Shown piece by piece: positions 25,325 through 34,304 of a stretch of DNA of 64,000 bases; positions within the stretch are counted from its first letter, which is position 1; each line of letters begins with the position of its first letter. Below the pieces are notes generated by a model. It had not been told where the DNA came from and searched no databases. It was given only the letters and a program-made list of their open reading frames with translations. A program made the position numbers and the translations under genes. Source of the DNA: Microbacterium paraoxydans (GTDB lineage: Bacteria; Actinomycetota; Actinomycetes; Actinomycetales; Microbacteriaceae); assembly GCF_900105335.1 (NCBI RefSeq), contig NZ_LT629770.1:2852001-2916000 (forward strand), given 5' to 3'.

Positions 25325-26776
25325 TCAGCCGAACAGGTCGTCGAGTTCCGCAGGCGTGCCGGCGTCGCGGAGCACGGTGTGTGCCGCGTGCCACCCGGCC
25401 ATGCCGTTGACCGCGGGCCCGGGCGGAGTGGAGGCCGATGCGAGGTAGACGCCCGGCATCGGCGTGCGCCACGGCGCGGGGGAGAGGACGGGGCGGCGCA
25501 GGGCCTGACGCATATCGAAGACGCCGCCGGAGATGTCGCCGCCGATCTCGGCCGGGTTGATCGCCTCGCGGGAGGACGCCGGCACCGCGTGGTGGGCGAG
25601 GATCCGGTCGCGGAACCCCGGCGCGAATCGCTCGACCTGCGCGGTGATGAGCTCGGTCGGGTCGAGGTCGGAGCCGTTCGGCACGTGGATGTACGCCCAG
25701 AGCACGGCCTTGCCGTCGGGTGCCCTGGTCGGGTCGAAGAGCGACGGCTGGACGGCCAGGACGTAGGGGCGCTCGGACACGCGACCGACGGCGACCGCGT
25801 TCTCGCTGTTCCACACCTCGTCCCGCGTCCCGGCCACGTGCACGGTGGGCGCGCTCCGCACGTGCTCGTTCGTCCACGGGATCGGGCCGTCGAGCGCGAA
25901 GTCGACCTTGGCCGCCGCGGCGCCGTAACGATACCCACGGAGCGCACGGGCATACGACGCCGGGATGTCCGGGTGGGTGAGGGCGAGACGGGGGGAGGTG
26001 TTGAGCAGGAGCACGTCGCCGCTGTCCGGGTCGCCCCAGTCCAGCGCTCCGAGATCGGCGATGCGGACCCCGGTCTCGATCGAGCCCCCGTGGGCTTCGA
26101 GGTCGGCGATGAGGGCGTCGGCGATCACCTGCGAGCCGCCGCGGGGGTACGGCCAGCCGCCGGCGTGGGCGAGCCCGGCCAGCAGCAGCCCGGCCGCGGC
26201 CCCCGCGAGCGTGGGCTGCGGAGAGTTCGCGTGCGCGACGACTCCCGCCATGAGCGCGGCCGCCTCGTCGGTGCGGAAGGCGGCGCGCGCCAGGGGAGTG
26301 CCCTGATCGAGCATGCGGATGGCGTAGCGCACGGCGGTGATCGGGTCGTGCGGGAGGCGGAGGAGCTGGTTCCCGGTGAAGTCCGTGACGCCGTCGATGT
26401 GGGTGCTGAGGGGGCGGAGCCGGCGCCGCCACGCGTCCCCGTCGATGCCGAGCTCGGCCGCGGTGCGCTCGATGTCGCGCCAGGCGATGGCGGCACGGCC
26501 CCCGTCCAGCGGATGGGCGAACGAGATCTCGGGGCGGATCCACTCGATCCGCTCGTCGAGTCCGAACGCCTGGAAGAACGGCGAGGCCACCGCCGCAGGG
26601 TGGACGGCCGAGCAGACGTCATGACGGAAGCCCGGGAGGGTGGCCTCCTGGGTGCGCAGGCCGCCTCCGACCGTGTCCGCGGCCTCGAGCACGCGCACCC
26701 GGTAGCCGGCGCGGGCCAGGGAGACGGCGGCGGCGAGGCCGTTCGGTCCGGATCCGATGATCGTCGCGAGTGCCAT
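25325..26776 (-). CDS. FAD-dependent oxidoreductase, phytoene desaturase-like
   Basis: A 483-residue flavoprotein of the CrtI/NAD(P)-FAD amine-oxidase-like superfamily. The N-terminus has the dinucleotide site GSGPNGLAAAVSLARAGYRVRVLEA followed by the second glycine run GGG, and the C-terminus has the FAD-closing motif GVYLASASTPPGPAVNGMAGWHAA. The middle includes GGWPYPRGGSQVIADAL, typical of the bacterial retinol saturase/phytoene dehydrogenase-like group. No carotenoid genes are near, so the substrate is unknown. ATG at 26776. The gene is divergent from the small hypothetical gene at 26842. Confidence 0.82.
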   Translation of the reverse strand: MALATIIGSGPNGLAAAVSLARAGYRVRVLEAADTVGGGLRTQEATLPGFRHDVCSAVHPAAVASPFFQAFGLDERIEWIRPEISFAHPLDGGRAAIAWRDIERTAAELGIDGDAWRRRLRPLSTHIDGVTDFTGNQLLRLPHDPITAVRYAIRMLDQGTPLARAAFRTDEAAALMAGVVAHANSPQPTLAGAAAGLLLAGLAHAGGWPYPRGGSQVIADALIADLEAHGGSIETGVRIADLGALDWGDPDSGDVLLLNTSPRLALTHPDIPASYARALRGYRYGAAAAKVDFALDGPIPWTNEHVRSAPTVHVAGTRDEVWNSENAVAVGRVSERPYVLAVQPSLFDPTRAPDGKAVLWAYIHVPNGSDLDPTELITAQVERFAPGFRDRILAHHAVPASSREAINPAEIGGDISGGVFDMRQALRRPVLSPAPWRTPMPGVYLASASTPPGPAVNGMAGWHAAHTVLRDAGTPAELDDLFG

Positions 26777-26841
26777 GCGGTCAGTCTCGCACGCGAACCC
26801 CCGGTCGGCGGAGGGGGTTGCGCCGTGCGATCCTGGAAGGG

Positions 26842-27324
26842 ATGAATGAAGTCCAGGGCCCGACCCCCGCCGGCACCTCCCGTCCGTACCGCTCGCTTTC
26901 CGAGGCGCTCCGCGCGCACCGCATCGATCCGGTGAACCACGCGTTCATCACCGAGATCGTCGATTCCGCGGGGGTGACATCGCTGATCGATCGCGGTCGC
27001 TACATCGAGGCGATCCGCCGCGAGGGGGCGGCGCTGCACATCGGCCGCACGTACACCAACGGCTTCACCGAGGACGAGGTCGTGACCGTCGGGTCCACCC
27101 GCCTCCGCCTGCAGCCCAGCGAGGGACGCGCGCCCTACTTCTACGTCACGCACCCGAGCGAGTTCGCCCCCCAGGCCCCGGTCAAGGTCAAGCGCTCCTC
27201 GACGCCGCGCACCCCCGCCGCTCCCCGCACGCCCGCGGCTCCGAAGCCCGTCGAGCGCGACTACGGTGTGTGCGACGTGTGCTTCATGGTGAAGACGCCC
27301 GCCGGCGGCTGCGGCTGCGACTGA
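26842..27324 (+). CDS. hypothetical protein with C-terminal Cys cluster
   Basis: A 160-residue protein I do not recognise. Residues 1-105 look globular (RSLSEALRAHRIDPVNHAFITEIVDSAG, YIEAIRREGAALHIGRTYTNGFT). Then comes a Pro/Ala/Lys/Arg-rich linker with a repeated TPAAP, and the end is a compact Cys motif, CDVC-x10-CGC, that could bind zinc. GGAAGGG directly precedes the ATG. The stop overlaps the start of the acetyltransferase gene (TGATG), implying coupled translation. The linker plus zinc-ribbon-like tail suggests a nucleic-acid- or protein-binding role, which is speculation. Confidence 0.65.
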   Translation: MNEVQGPTPAGTSRPYRSLSEALRAHRIDPVNHAFITEIVDSAGVTSLIDRGRYIEAIRREGAALHIGRTYTNGFTEDEVVTVGSTRLRLQPSEGRAPYFYVTHPSEFAPQAPVKVKRSSTPRTPAAPRTPAAPKPVERDYGVCDVCFMVKTPAGGCGCD

Positions 27325-27875
27325 TGCCCGCCGCCTCCGCGTCGCGCGGTGGCGTCACCGTCCGCGAGGCGGAGTGGCCGGGTGACGCGGCCTTCGTCGG
27401 TGCCGCGGTGTCGACATACCTCCGGCAGACCGAGCAGGAGAAGCACGACGTCCTGGGCGATCCGGCGGAACCCGACGGCGAACTCCCCGAGCGGTACCGG
27501 CCGGAGGTCCGTGATCCGGCGACCGCGTACGCCGGAGGACGGGTGCTCGTGGCGGAGCTCGACGAGGCTCCGGTCGGCGTGGTGATCGCTCTTCCGCATG
27601 CCGGGTACACCGAGATCAAGCGACTGTGGGCGGATCCGGCGGTCCGCGGCCGCGGCGTCGGCTCCGCGCTGCTCGACGCCGTCCTGGCGGCGGCCGAGGG
27701 GGCGGTGCGGCTGTCGGTCTGGGACTGGCGCGACGCCGCGATCCGGCTCTACACGTCCCGCGGCTTCCGTCCCGTCGACCCCTGGGACGACCGCGACCGC
27801 CTCCTCTGCTTCGAGTCGCGCACTTTGCTGCATCCGGCCGCCGAATCCAGCAAAGTGAGCGATTCGAAGGGCTAG
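27324..27875 (+). CDS. GNAT family N-acetyltransferase
   Basis: A 183-residue acetyltransferase. The acetyl-CoA site is visible as KRLWADPAVRGRGVGSALLDAVLAAA (R-x-x-G-x-G/A type) and the C-terminal beta-bulge region as IRLYTSRGFRPVDPW. Substrate unknown. The ATG at 27324 shares its A with the upstream stop. The last 19 codons lie inside a large palindrome (27811-27867), so the C-terminal sequence (ESRTLLHPAAESSKVSDSKG) may have been acquired by repeat insertion. The stop overlaps the stop of the convergent acyl-CoA dehydrogenase by 4 bp. Confidence 0.85.
   Translation: MPAASASRGGVTVREAEWPGDAAFVGAAVSTYLRQTEQEKHDVLGDPAEPDGELPERYRPEVRDPATAYAGGRVLVAELDEAPVGVVIALPHAGYTEIKRLWADPAVRGRGVGSALLDAVLAAAEGAVRLSVWDWRDAAIRLYTSRGFRPVDPWDDRDRLLCFESRTLLHPAAESSKVSDSKG
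27811..27867. repeat. palindromic element within the GNAT gene end
   Basis: Two 20-nt arms (27811-27830 and 27848-27867) pair at 18 of 20 positions with a 17-nt loop; the inner 10 bp (CACTTTGCTG / CAGCAAAGTG) are perfect. The outer edge reads TCGAATCGC on one strand, the same edge as the palindrome at 32673-32731. It could terminate both convergent genes. Confidence 0.7.
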
Positions 27876-29107
27876 GCGAAAGCGCTCATCCCGGTGATGT
27901 CGCGGCCGAGCAGCAGCGCCTGCACGGATTCGGTGCCCTCGTAGGTGTGGATGGCCTCGATGTCGGCCAGGTGCTGCATGACGCCGTTCTCGAGGAGGAT
28001 GCCGTTGCCGCCGAGGAGATCCCGCGCCGTCGCGGCGATCCGTCGGGCCGCCCGGGTGTTGTGGAACTTCGCGAGCGAGGCTTGCGTCGGCCGCAGCGAC
28101 CCCGCCTGCTCCAGATCGGCCATCCGGCGGCAGTACAGCTGCATCGCCGTCAGATCCTCGAGCATGTGCGTGAGCCGCTCCTGCACCATCTGGAACTTCG
28201 CGAGCGGCTTGCCGAACTGCACGCGCTGCTTCGCGTAGGCCAGCGCCGCCTCGTAGCAGGCCGTCGCGTGGCCCAGCGCCGACCACGCGACCCCGGACCG
28301 GGTGGCGTAGAGAACGGTCGAGGCGTCCTTGAAGCTCTTCGTCCCCGGCAGCACCGCGTCCAGCGGTACCCGCAGGTCGTCCAGGCGGATGTGGGCCTGA
28401 TGGATCGCGCGGAGGGAGGCCTTCCCGCGGATCACGGTGCCGGTGTATCCGGGGGTGTCCTGCTCGACGAGGAAGCACCGCACCGCCCCGTGCTCGGCGG
28501 CGGACTCGTCCTCGACCCGCGCCCAGACGAACGTGATCCCGCCCGAGGCGCCGTTGCCGATCCACTTCTTGGCGCCGCGGAGCACCCAGGAGTCCCCGTC
28601 GCGGCGGGCCACGGTCTCCAGCGAGACGGAGTCGGAGCCGTGGTCGGGCTCGGTCAAGGCGAAGGACCCGAGCACGGAGCCGTCGGCGAGTGCCGTGAGC
28701 CAGCGGTCCTGCTGGGCGGGGGAACCGAAGAGGGCGAGCGTCCGCAGCGCGAGGCCCCCCTGCACGGCGAGGATCGTGCCGAGGGAGCCGTCCCCGCGCG
28801 AGATCTCCATGTTGACCAGGCCCGCGGCGAGCGGGGAGAGCCGGGTCAGAGCGGGGTGGTCGACGCCGTCGACGACGAGGTCCATCTCGCCCATGCGGCG
28901 TGCGGCGTCGAGCGGGTACTCGGCGCGGTCCCACGCCTCGGCCACCTGCGGGGCGACCTCGTCGACGTACGCCTTCGCGCGGTCCCAGGCCTCCCGGTCG
29001 GCGGCGGGGATGTCGGCGAAGACCGCGTAGTAGTCGCTGTCCTGACGTCCGGTGACGTCGTAGGACGAGACGCGCTCGCCGGGGAAGGGGGAGACTTCAA
29101 TGCTCAT
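27872..29107 (-). CDS. acyl-CoA dehydrogenase, glutaryl-CoA dehydrogenase-like
   Basis: A 411-residue FAD-dependent acyl-CoA dehydrogenase catalysing alpha,beta-desaturation of an acyl-CoA. Seen: FALTEPDHGSDSVSLET (FAD/substrate signature), the middle beta domain WVLRGAKKWIGNGA, and the C-terminal IEAIHTYEGTESVQALLLGRDITG, where the catalytic Glu position resembles glutaryl-CoA dehydrogenases. The substrate cannot be set from sequence. ATG 29107 with AAGGAGCACCC upstream is preferred over the in-frame ATG at 29158, which lies before the operator region. A TetR gene 67 bp upstream is the probable regulator. Confidence 0.88.
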   Translation of the reverse strand: MSIEVSPFPGERVSSYDVTGRQDSDYYAVFADIPAADREAWDRAKAYVDEVAPQVAEAWDRAEYPLDAARRMGEMDLVVDGVDHPALTRLSPLAAGLVNMEISRGDGSLGTILAVQGGLALRTLALFGSPAQQDRWLTALADGSVLGSFALTEPDHGSDSVSLETVARRDGDSWVLRGAKKWIGNGASGGITFVWARVEDESAAEHGAVRCFLVEQDTPGYTGTVIRGKASLRAIHQAHIRLDDLRVPLDAVLPGTKSFKDASTVLYATRSGVAWSALGHATACYEAALAYAKQRVQFGKPLAKFQMVQERLTHMLEDLTAMQLYCRRMADLEQAGSLRPTQASLAKFHNTRAARRIAATARDLLGGNGILLENGVMQHLADIEAIHTYEGTESVQALLLGRDITGMSAFA

Positions 29108-29129
29108 GGGTGCTCCTTCGTGACACCAG

Positions 29130-29148
29130 GTATCGTACTCCTCGATAC
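29130..29148 (-). promoter_or_regulatory. inverted repeat, candidate TetR operator
   Basis: GTATCG (29130-29135) and CGATAC (29143-29148) form an inverted repeat over the minus-strand TACGAT (a -10-like box at 29133-29138), between tetR and the dehydrogenase gene. A repressor there would block the dehydrogenase promoter. Confidence 0.45.
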
Positions 29149-29174
29149 TCGGTACCACGACCGCCCCGGTCGGC

Positions 29175-29840
29175 TCAGTCGAGCTCGGAGCGGAGCCTCC
29201 TGGTCACCTCGGCGATCGGCATCGACCGGGGAAAGACCGCCACGACCACGTCGTCCGGAGCGCCCGCGTCGGCGGCCTCGCCCACGCCGTACCGCCGACG
29301 CGCGTCCGCAAGCGCGGACTGGAGGGTGGACAGCGGCACCTTCTTCCGTCCGCGCAGGAGCTGCCGCAGCACGTGGTTGTGCACCGCCGTCACGAGGGCC
29401 GCGAAGCCCACCGCGTCCAGAGGATCCACTCCCGGCAGGGCGCTGCGCAGGTACTCGTCGAACAGCCGCTCGTAGCGGAACACGGTGATGATCTCGCGTT
29501 CGCGGAGCACCGGCACCTCCCGCACGATCTGATAGCGCCGTCGCGCGAGCTGAGGGTCGTTCGCGAAGTGCGTGAACACGGACTCCGATGCCGCGCAGAC
29601 CGCACCCCACGGATCGTCGTGCCCCTCGTCGAGGAACTCCCGGAGCTGCTCCAGCAGGACCTCGTGATCGGCGAAGACCACGTCCTCCTTGCCGCCGAAC
29701 TGCCGGAAGAAGGTCGACCGGGAGACGCCGGCGGCCTTGGCGATCTGCTCCACGGACGTCTGGTCGAACCCCTGGGCGCTGAAGAGTTCGAGCGCGGCGG
29801 CGACGACGCCCCCGGTGCGCAGCTCTGCGGATTCGTGCAT
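29175..29840 (-). CDS. TetR family transcriptional regulator
   Basis: A 221-residue regulator with the TetR helix-turn-helix at about residues 10-55 (ALELFSAQGFDQTSVEQIAKAAGVSRSTFFRQFGGKEDVVF) and a ligand/dimer domain after it (RYQIVREVPVLREREI, LVTAVHNHVLRQLL). It sits directly upstream of an acyl-CoA dehydrogenase gene on the same strand, with an inverted repeat in between, so an acyl-CoA-responsive repressor of that gene is a reasonable inference. Confidence 0.88.
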   Translation of the reverse strand: MHESAELRTGGVVAAALELFSAQGFDQTSVEQIAKAAGVSRSTFFRQFGGKEDVVFADHEVLLEQLREFLDEGHDDPWGAVCAASESVFTHFANDPQLARRRYQIVREVPVLREREIITVFRYERLFDEYLRSALPGVDPLDAVGFAALVTAVHNHVLRQLLRGRKKVPLSTLQSALADARRRYGVGEAADAGAPDDVVVAVFPRSMPIAEVTRRLRSELD

Positions 29841-29965
29841 GGCGAAATCCTAGACCGCCGTGGGGCTCGCGCCCGAGCGTCCCCGCGGGAGCGCACCGCT
29901 ACGGCAGTTCCAGGACCCGCGTTTCCGTGAGGGCGCGCGACCGTCCATGCTGATCCTGGTTGTGG

Positions 29966-30250
29966 TCACGAGGCGTCCGAGGGTCGCCGACTCGCGCGCG
30001 AGTCCGATGCCCGATACCGCCGAGCGATCCGTATGAAGAGGTCCAGGGCCTCGGCTTCCGAGCGGAAGCGGAGCGGCGCATGGAAGCGCTCACCGCGCTC
30101 ATCGGCCTCCCAGACGATCCACTCCTCGCCTTCCCGCTCGATCCAGGCGGACGACTGAGGCCGGCCTGTAGGGCCGAACCAGTTGGCGGTCGCGGTGAGC
30201 TTCTCCTCGCGGATGATGCGCTGCGCCTGGGTGGCGGTGAGGTCGCTCAC
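29966..30250 (-). CDS. small conserved hypothetical protein
   Basis: A 94-residue cytoplasmic protein I cannot name. It reads as one small alpha/beta domain ([62 protein letters not shown]) with an Arg/Ser-rich tail. The GTG at 30250 is chosen because AGGAGA lies 6 bp upstream; the longer open frame back to 30448 crosses the sucC promoter and is rejected. It is divergent from sucC. Confidence 0.6.
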   Translation of the reverse strand: MSDLTATQAQRIIREEKLTATANWFGPTGRPQSSAWIEREGEEWIVWEADERGERFHAPLRFRSEAEALDLFIRIARRYRASDSRASRRPSDAS

Positions 30251-30347
30251 GTGGTCTCCTCCGTCCTGCTCCGAGACTGAGGATCGTACCGGAGGAGTCG
30301 GGGCGTCGCCCACGTCCGCGGGCGTCGGAGCGCTCAGCCTGCGGTAG

Positions 30348-30353
30348 TAGGCT
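30348..30353 (+). promoter_or_regulatory. -10 box of the sucCD promoter
   Basis: TAGGCT, with no convincing -35. The predicted start near 30360 places the following palindrome (30370-30383) just downstream of the start site. Confidence 0.4.
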
Positions 30354-30369
30354 GGGGGACTGGTCGATG

Positions 30370-30383
30370 TCTCGACATCGAGA
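30370..30383 (+). promoter_or_regulatory. operator-like inverted repeat shared with icd
   Basis: TCTCGACATCGAGA is a perfect 6-2-6 inverted repeat 41 bp before the sucC start. A related site, TCTTGGTATCGAGA, precedes icd (45673-45686). Eleven of 14 bases match, the three differences are transitions, and flanking bases also agree. A shared regulator of TCA-cycle genes is inferred; I cannot name it. Confidence 0.55.
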
Positions 30384-30423
30384 GAATCACCAGACCAGAC
30401 CGCAGCCCAGTGAAGGAAGCACA

Positions 30424-31590
30424 GTGGATCTGTACGAGTACCAGGCACGAGACGTTTTCGAGAAGTACGGAGTGCCGGTCCTCGCCGGCATCGTCGCGGA
30501 CACCCCCGAGGAGGTGAAGGCGGCTGCCGAGAAGATCGGCGGTGTCGTGGTCGTCAAGGCCCAGGTCAAGACCGGAGGCCGCGGCAAGGCGGGCGGCGTC
30601 AAGGTCGCCAAGACGCCCGACGAGGCGTACGAGGCAGCGAAGGCCATCCTCGGCCTCGACATCAAGGGCCACGTCGTCAAGCGCGTCATGGTCGCGCAGG
30701 GTGCGCGCATCGCCGAGGAGTTCTACTTCTCGGTGCTGCTCGACCGCGCCAACCGCTCCTACCTCTCCCTCTGCTCCGTCGAGGGCGGCATGGAGATCGA
30801 GCAGCTCGCCGTCGAGAAGCCCGAGGCGCTCGCCCGCGTCGAGGTCAACCCGCTGACCGGCATCGACAAGGAGAAGGCGGTCGAGATCGCCCGCGCCGCG
30901 AACTTCCCGGAGGACCTCGTCGAGAAGGTCTCCGACGTGTTCGTGAAGCTCTACGACGTGTACAAGGGTGAGGACGCGACGCTCGTCGAGGTCAACCCGC
31001 TCGTCCGCACCGAAGACGGCGACATCATCGCGCTCGACGGCAAGGTCACGCTCGACGACAACGCCTCCGAGATCCGCCACCCCGAGCACGAGGCGCTCGA
31101 GGACAAGGACGCCGCCGACCCACTCGAGGCCAAGGCCAAGGCGTCCGGCCTCAACTACGTCAAGCTCGACGGCGAGGTCGGCATCATCGGCAACGGCGCG
31201 GGCCTGGTCATGTCGACGCTCGACGTCGTCGCCTACGCCGGTGAGAACCACAACGGCGTCAAGCCCGCCAACTTCCTCGACATCGGCGGCGGCGCCTCGG
31301 CCGAGGTCATGGCCGCCGGCCTCGACGTCATCCTCGGCGACCCGCAGGTCAAGAGCGTGTTCGTCAACGTGTTCGGTGGCATCACGGCGTGCGACGCCGT
31401 CGCCAACGGCATCAAGGGCGCCCTGGAGACACTGGGTGACACGGCTTCCAAGCCGCTCGTCGTCCGCCTCGACGGCAACCGCGTCGACGAGGGTCGCGCG
31501 ATCCTCGCCGACTACGCGCACCCGCTTGTCACCCTGGCCGCAACCATGGACGAGGGCGCCGACAAGGCCGCCGAGCTCGCCAACGCCTGA
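30424..31590 (+). CDS. sucC: succinate-CoA ligase (ADP-forming) beta subunit
   Basis: SucC binds nucleotide and, with SucD, makes succinate and ATP from succinyl-CoA in the TCA cycle. The 388 residues begin [19 protein letters not shown] (the family start), continue with the ATP-grasp domain ([25 protein letters not shown]), and end with the CoA-ligase domain ([35 protein letters not shown]). Length is normal. The GTG start at 30424 follows GAAGGAAG. It is 18 bp upstream of sucD and forms an operon with it; a palindromic operator-like site lies in the leader. Confidence 0.97.
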   Translation: MDLYEYQARDVFEKYGVPVLAGIVADTPEEVKAAAEKIGGVVVVKAQVKTGGRGKAGGVKVAKTPDEAYEAAKAILGLDIKGHVVKRVMVAQGARIAEEFYFSVLLDRANRSYLSLCSVEGGMEIEQLAVEKPEALARVEVNPLTGIDKEKAVEIARAANFPEDLVEKVSDVFVKLYDVYKGEDATLVEVNPLVRTEDGDIIALDGKVTLDDNASEIRHPEHEALEDKDAADPLEAKAKASGLNYVKLDGEVGIIGNGAGLVMSTLDVVAYAGENHNGVKPANFLDIGGGASAEVMAAGLDVILGDPQVKSVFVNVFGGITACDAVANGIKGALETLGDTASKPLVVRLDGNRVDEGRAILADYAHPLVTLAATMDEGADKAAELANA

Positions 31591-31596
31591 GACTGA

Positions 31597-32511
<915 letters not shown>

Positions 32512-32530
32512 TCTGAGCTACGCTTGACCT

Positions 32531-32560
32531 GAAGGCCCCGGGCTCCACCCCGGGGCCTTC
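32531..32560 (+). terminator. intrinsic-type terminator of sucCD
   Basis: GAAGGCCCCGGG (32531-32542) pairs perfectly with CCCGGGGCCTTC (32549-32560) around a 6-nt loop, 19 bp after the sucD stop. Confidence 0.8.
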
Positions 32561-32574
32561 GTCATGCCCCCACA

Positions 32575-32731
32575 CTTTCGAATCGCGCAAATGGCCCCAT
32601 TCCACGACGGAATGGGACCAATCGCGCGACTTGAACGGGCCGATTGAGCCGACCTGCCGGGGTCCCACTTCTTTCGAATCGCGCAAATGGCCCCATTCCG
32701 TGTCGGAATGGGGCCATTTGCGCGATTCGAA
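32575..32731. repeat. duplicated palindromic element (perfect 28-bp arms in copy 2)
   Basis: Copy 2 (32673-32731) has two 28-nt arms that are perfectly complementary around a 3-nt loop; the arm runs from TTCGAATCGCGCAAAT to GGCCCCATTCCG. Copy 1 (32577-32635) starts with the same sequence: 29 nt are identical at 32575-32603 and 32671-32699. Its right arm has decayed. The pair sits between sucCD and the purine permease gene, whose stop is 7 bp beyond copy 2, so copy 2 may terminate that gene. No transposase is nearby. The 32561-32737 gap holds only this element. Confidence 0.9.
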
Positions 32732-32737
32732 GCGGGG

Positions 32738-34213
32738 CTAGATCCCGACGCCGAAGAGAGCCTCGATGGGACCGCGGGCGAAGAAGATGAGGAAGCCGGC
32801 GCCGACCACCCACAGCAGCGGGCTGATGGTCTTGGCCTTGCCGGAGAAGGCGTGGATGAGCACCCAGCTCACGAAGCCCGCCCCGATGCCGTTGGCGATC
32901 GAGTACGTCAGCGGCATGACCGAGACCGTGAGGAACACCGGCAGCAGCACCCGGAAGTCGCCGAAGTCGATGTGCCGGATCTGCGCCATCATCATGGCAC
33001 CGACGATGATCAGTGCCGCGGCGGCGATCTCGGTCGGGACGATCGAGGTCAGCGGCGTGAGGAACATCGCGATGAGGAAGACGATGCCCGTCACGACGTT
33101 CGCGAGACCCGTCCTGGCACCCTCCCCGATGCCGGCGCCGGACTCGATGAAGACGGTGCTGGAGGACGACGAGGTCGCACCACCGGCGATCGCTCCGACG
33201 CCCTCGACCACCAGCGCCGACTTGATGCGCGGGAAGTCGCCGTTGTCATCGGCGAGGTTCGCCTCCTTCGCCAGGCCCGTCATGGTGCCCATGGCGTCGA
33301 AGAAGTTCGTGAAGAGGAGCGTGAAGACGATCATCACGAGCGCGACGAGGCTGACCTTGCCGAGGTCGAACGAGAAGTCGACGGCGCCGATGAGGCTCAG
33401 GTCGGGGACGCTGACGGGGGAGCCGTTCAGCGCAGGGACGGTGAGACCCCAGCCGCCGGGGTTGACGACGTTGCCCTCGTCGTCGACGCCGCGGGCGCCG
33501 ATGTGCCAGATCGCCTCGACGACGACCGCGAGCACGGTGCCGCCGATGAGGCCGATGAGCATGCCGCCCTTGATGCGGAGCGCGACGAGGATGCCGGTGA
33601 GCAGCAGCGTGATCACGAACAGCAGGCTCGGCACGGTCGCGACGGAGCCGTTGACGCCGAGGCCGACGGGCGGCGACGAGGCACCGGTCGCGGTGACGAA
33701 GCCGGAGTTCACGAAGCCGATGAAGGCGATGAAGAGGCCGATGCCGACCGTGATCGCGATCTTGAGCTGGAAGGGCACGGCATCGAAGATCGCCTTCCGC
33801 AGCCCGGTGGCGGCGAGCAGCACGATCACGACGCCGTTGATCATCACGAGCGCCATCGCCTCGGGCCAGGTGACCTGGCCGACGACGGAGAACGCGACGA
33901 AGGCGTTGATGCCGAGACCGGCGGCGAAGCCGAACGGCAGGCGGGTGACGACACCGAAGAGGATCGTCATGATGCCGGCGGTCAGGGCCGTCGCGGCGCC
34001 GACGGCGTTGAAGTCGAGCATGTCGCCGGCGACGTCCGGCTTTCCGGACAGGATGATCGGGTTCAGGATCACGATGTAGGCCATCGTGACGAACGTCACG
34101 AGGCCTCCACGGATCTCGGTGCCGATCGTCGATCCGCGCTTGCTGATCTCGAAGAAGCGGTCCAGGGTACCGGTGGGTCCGGTGGACGCCGGGGCGGGTG
34201 GGGCAGTAGTCAT
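32738..34213 (-). CDS. NCS2 family purine permease (AzgA-like)
   Basis: A 491-residue importer of nucleobases (hypoxanthine/guanine/adenine type) with about 12-14 membrane segments. Family signs: RFFEISKRGSTIGTEIRGGLVTFVTMAYIV at the N-terminus, ILNPIIL, LPFGFAAGLGINAFVAF, the conserved TNFFDAMGTMTGLAKEA with the following GALVVEG-like SALVVEGVGAIAGG, and STVFIESGAGIGEGARTG. The substrate class is by family; the exact base is not fixed. GGAGGT precedes the ATG at 34213. It is divergent from the DUF6350-purN-purH cluster, so salvage and synthesis of purines are neighbours. Confidence 0.92.
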   Translation of the reverse strand: MTTAPPAPASTGPTGTLDRFFEISKRGSTIGTEIRGGLVTFVTMAYIVILNPIILSGKPDVAGDMLDFNAVGAATALTAGIMTILFGVVTRLPFGFAAGLGINAFVAFSVVGQVTWPEAMALVMINGVVIVLLAATGLRKAIFDAVPFQLKIAITVGIGLFIAFIGFVNSGFVTATGASSPPVGLGVNGSVATVPSLLFVITLLLTGILVALRIKGGMLIGLIGGTVLAVVVEAIWHIGARGVDDEGNVVNPGGWGLTVPALNGSPVSVPDLSLIGAVDFSFDLGKVSLVALVMIVFTLLFTNFFDAMGTMTGLAKEANLADDNGDFPRIKSALVVEGVGAIAGGATSSSSSTVFIESGAGIGEGARTGLANVVTGIVFLIAMFLTPLTSIVPTEIAAAALIIVGAMMMAQIRHIDFGDFRVLLPVFLTVSVMPLTYSIANGIGAGFVSWVLIHAFSGKAKTISPLLWVVGAGFLIFFARGPIEALFGVGI

Positions 34214-34288
34214 CGGGAAACCTCCGGAGAAACGCTACCGTGTCGTCCGCCTCGCGCGCGCCCACGGGGGCCGAAGGGGAACTCGTCG

Positions 34289-34294
34289 TAGTCT
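34289..34294 (+). promoter_or_regulatory. -10 box close to the DUF6350 start
   Basis: TAGTCT with 10 bp before the ATG at 34305, giving a leader of three or four bases. Confidence 0.45.
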
Positions 34295-34304
34295 CGAAGG
34301 CGCT

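Noticed and set aside
30365-30387. A riboswitch in the sucC leader
   Set aside because: The leader is only about 64 nt and shows one short palindrome, better explained as a protein-binding site shared with icd.
32562-32813. Possible small ORF with a repeated GMGPFARFE peptide on the minus strand
   Set aside because: The repeated peptide is just the translation of the two palindromic copies; there is no start signal, and it overlaps the permease end.
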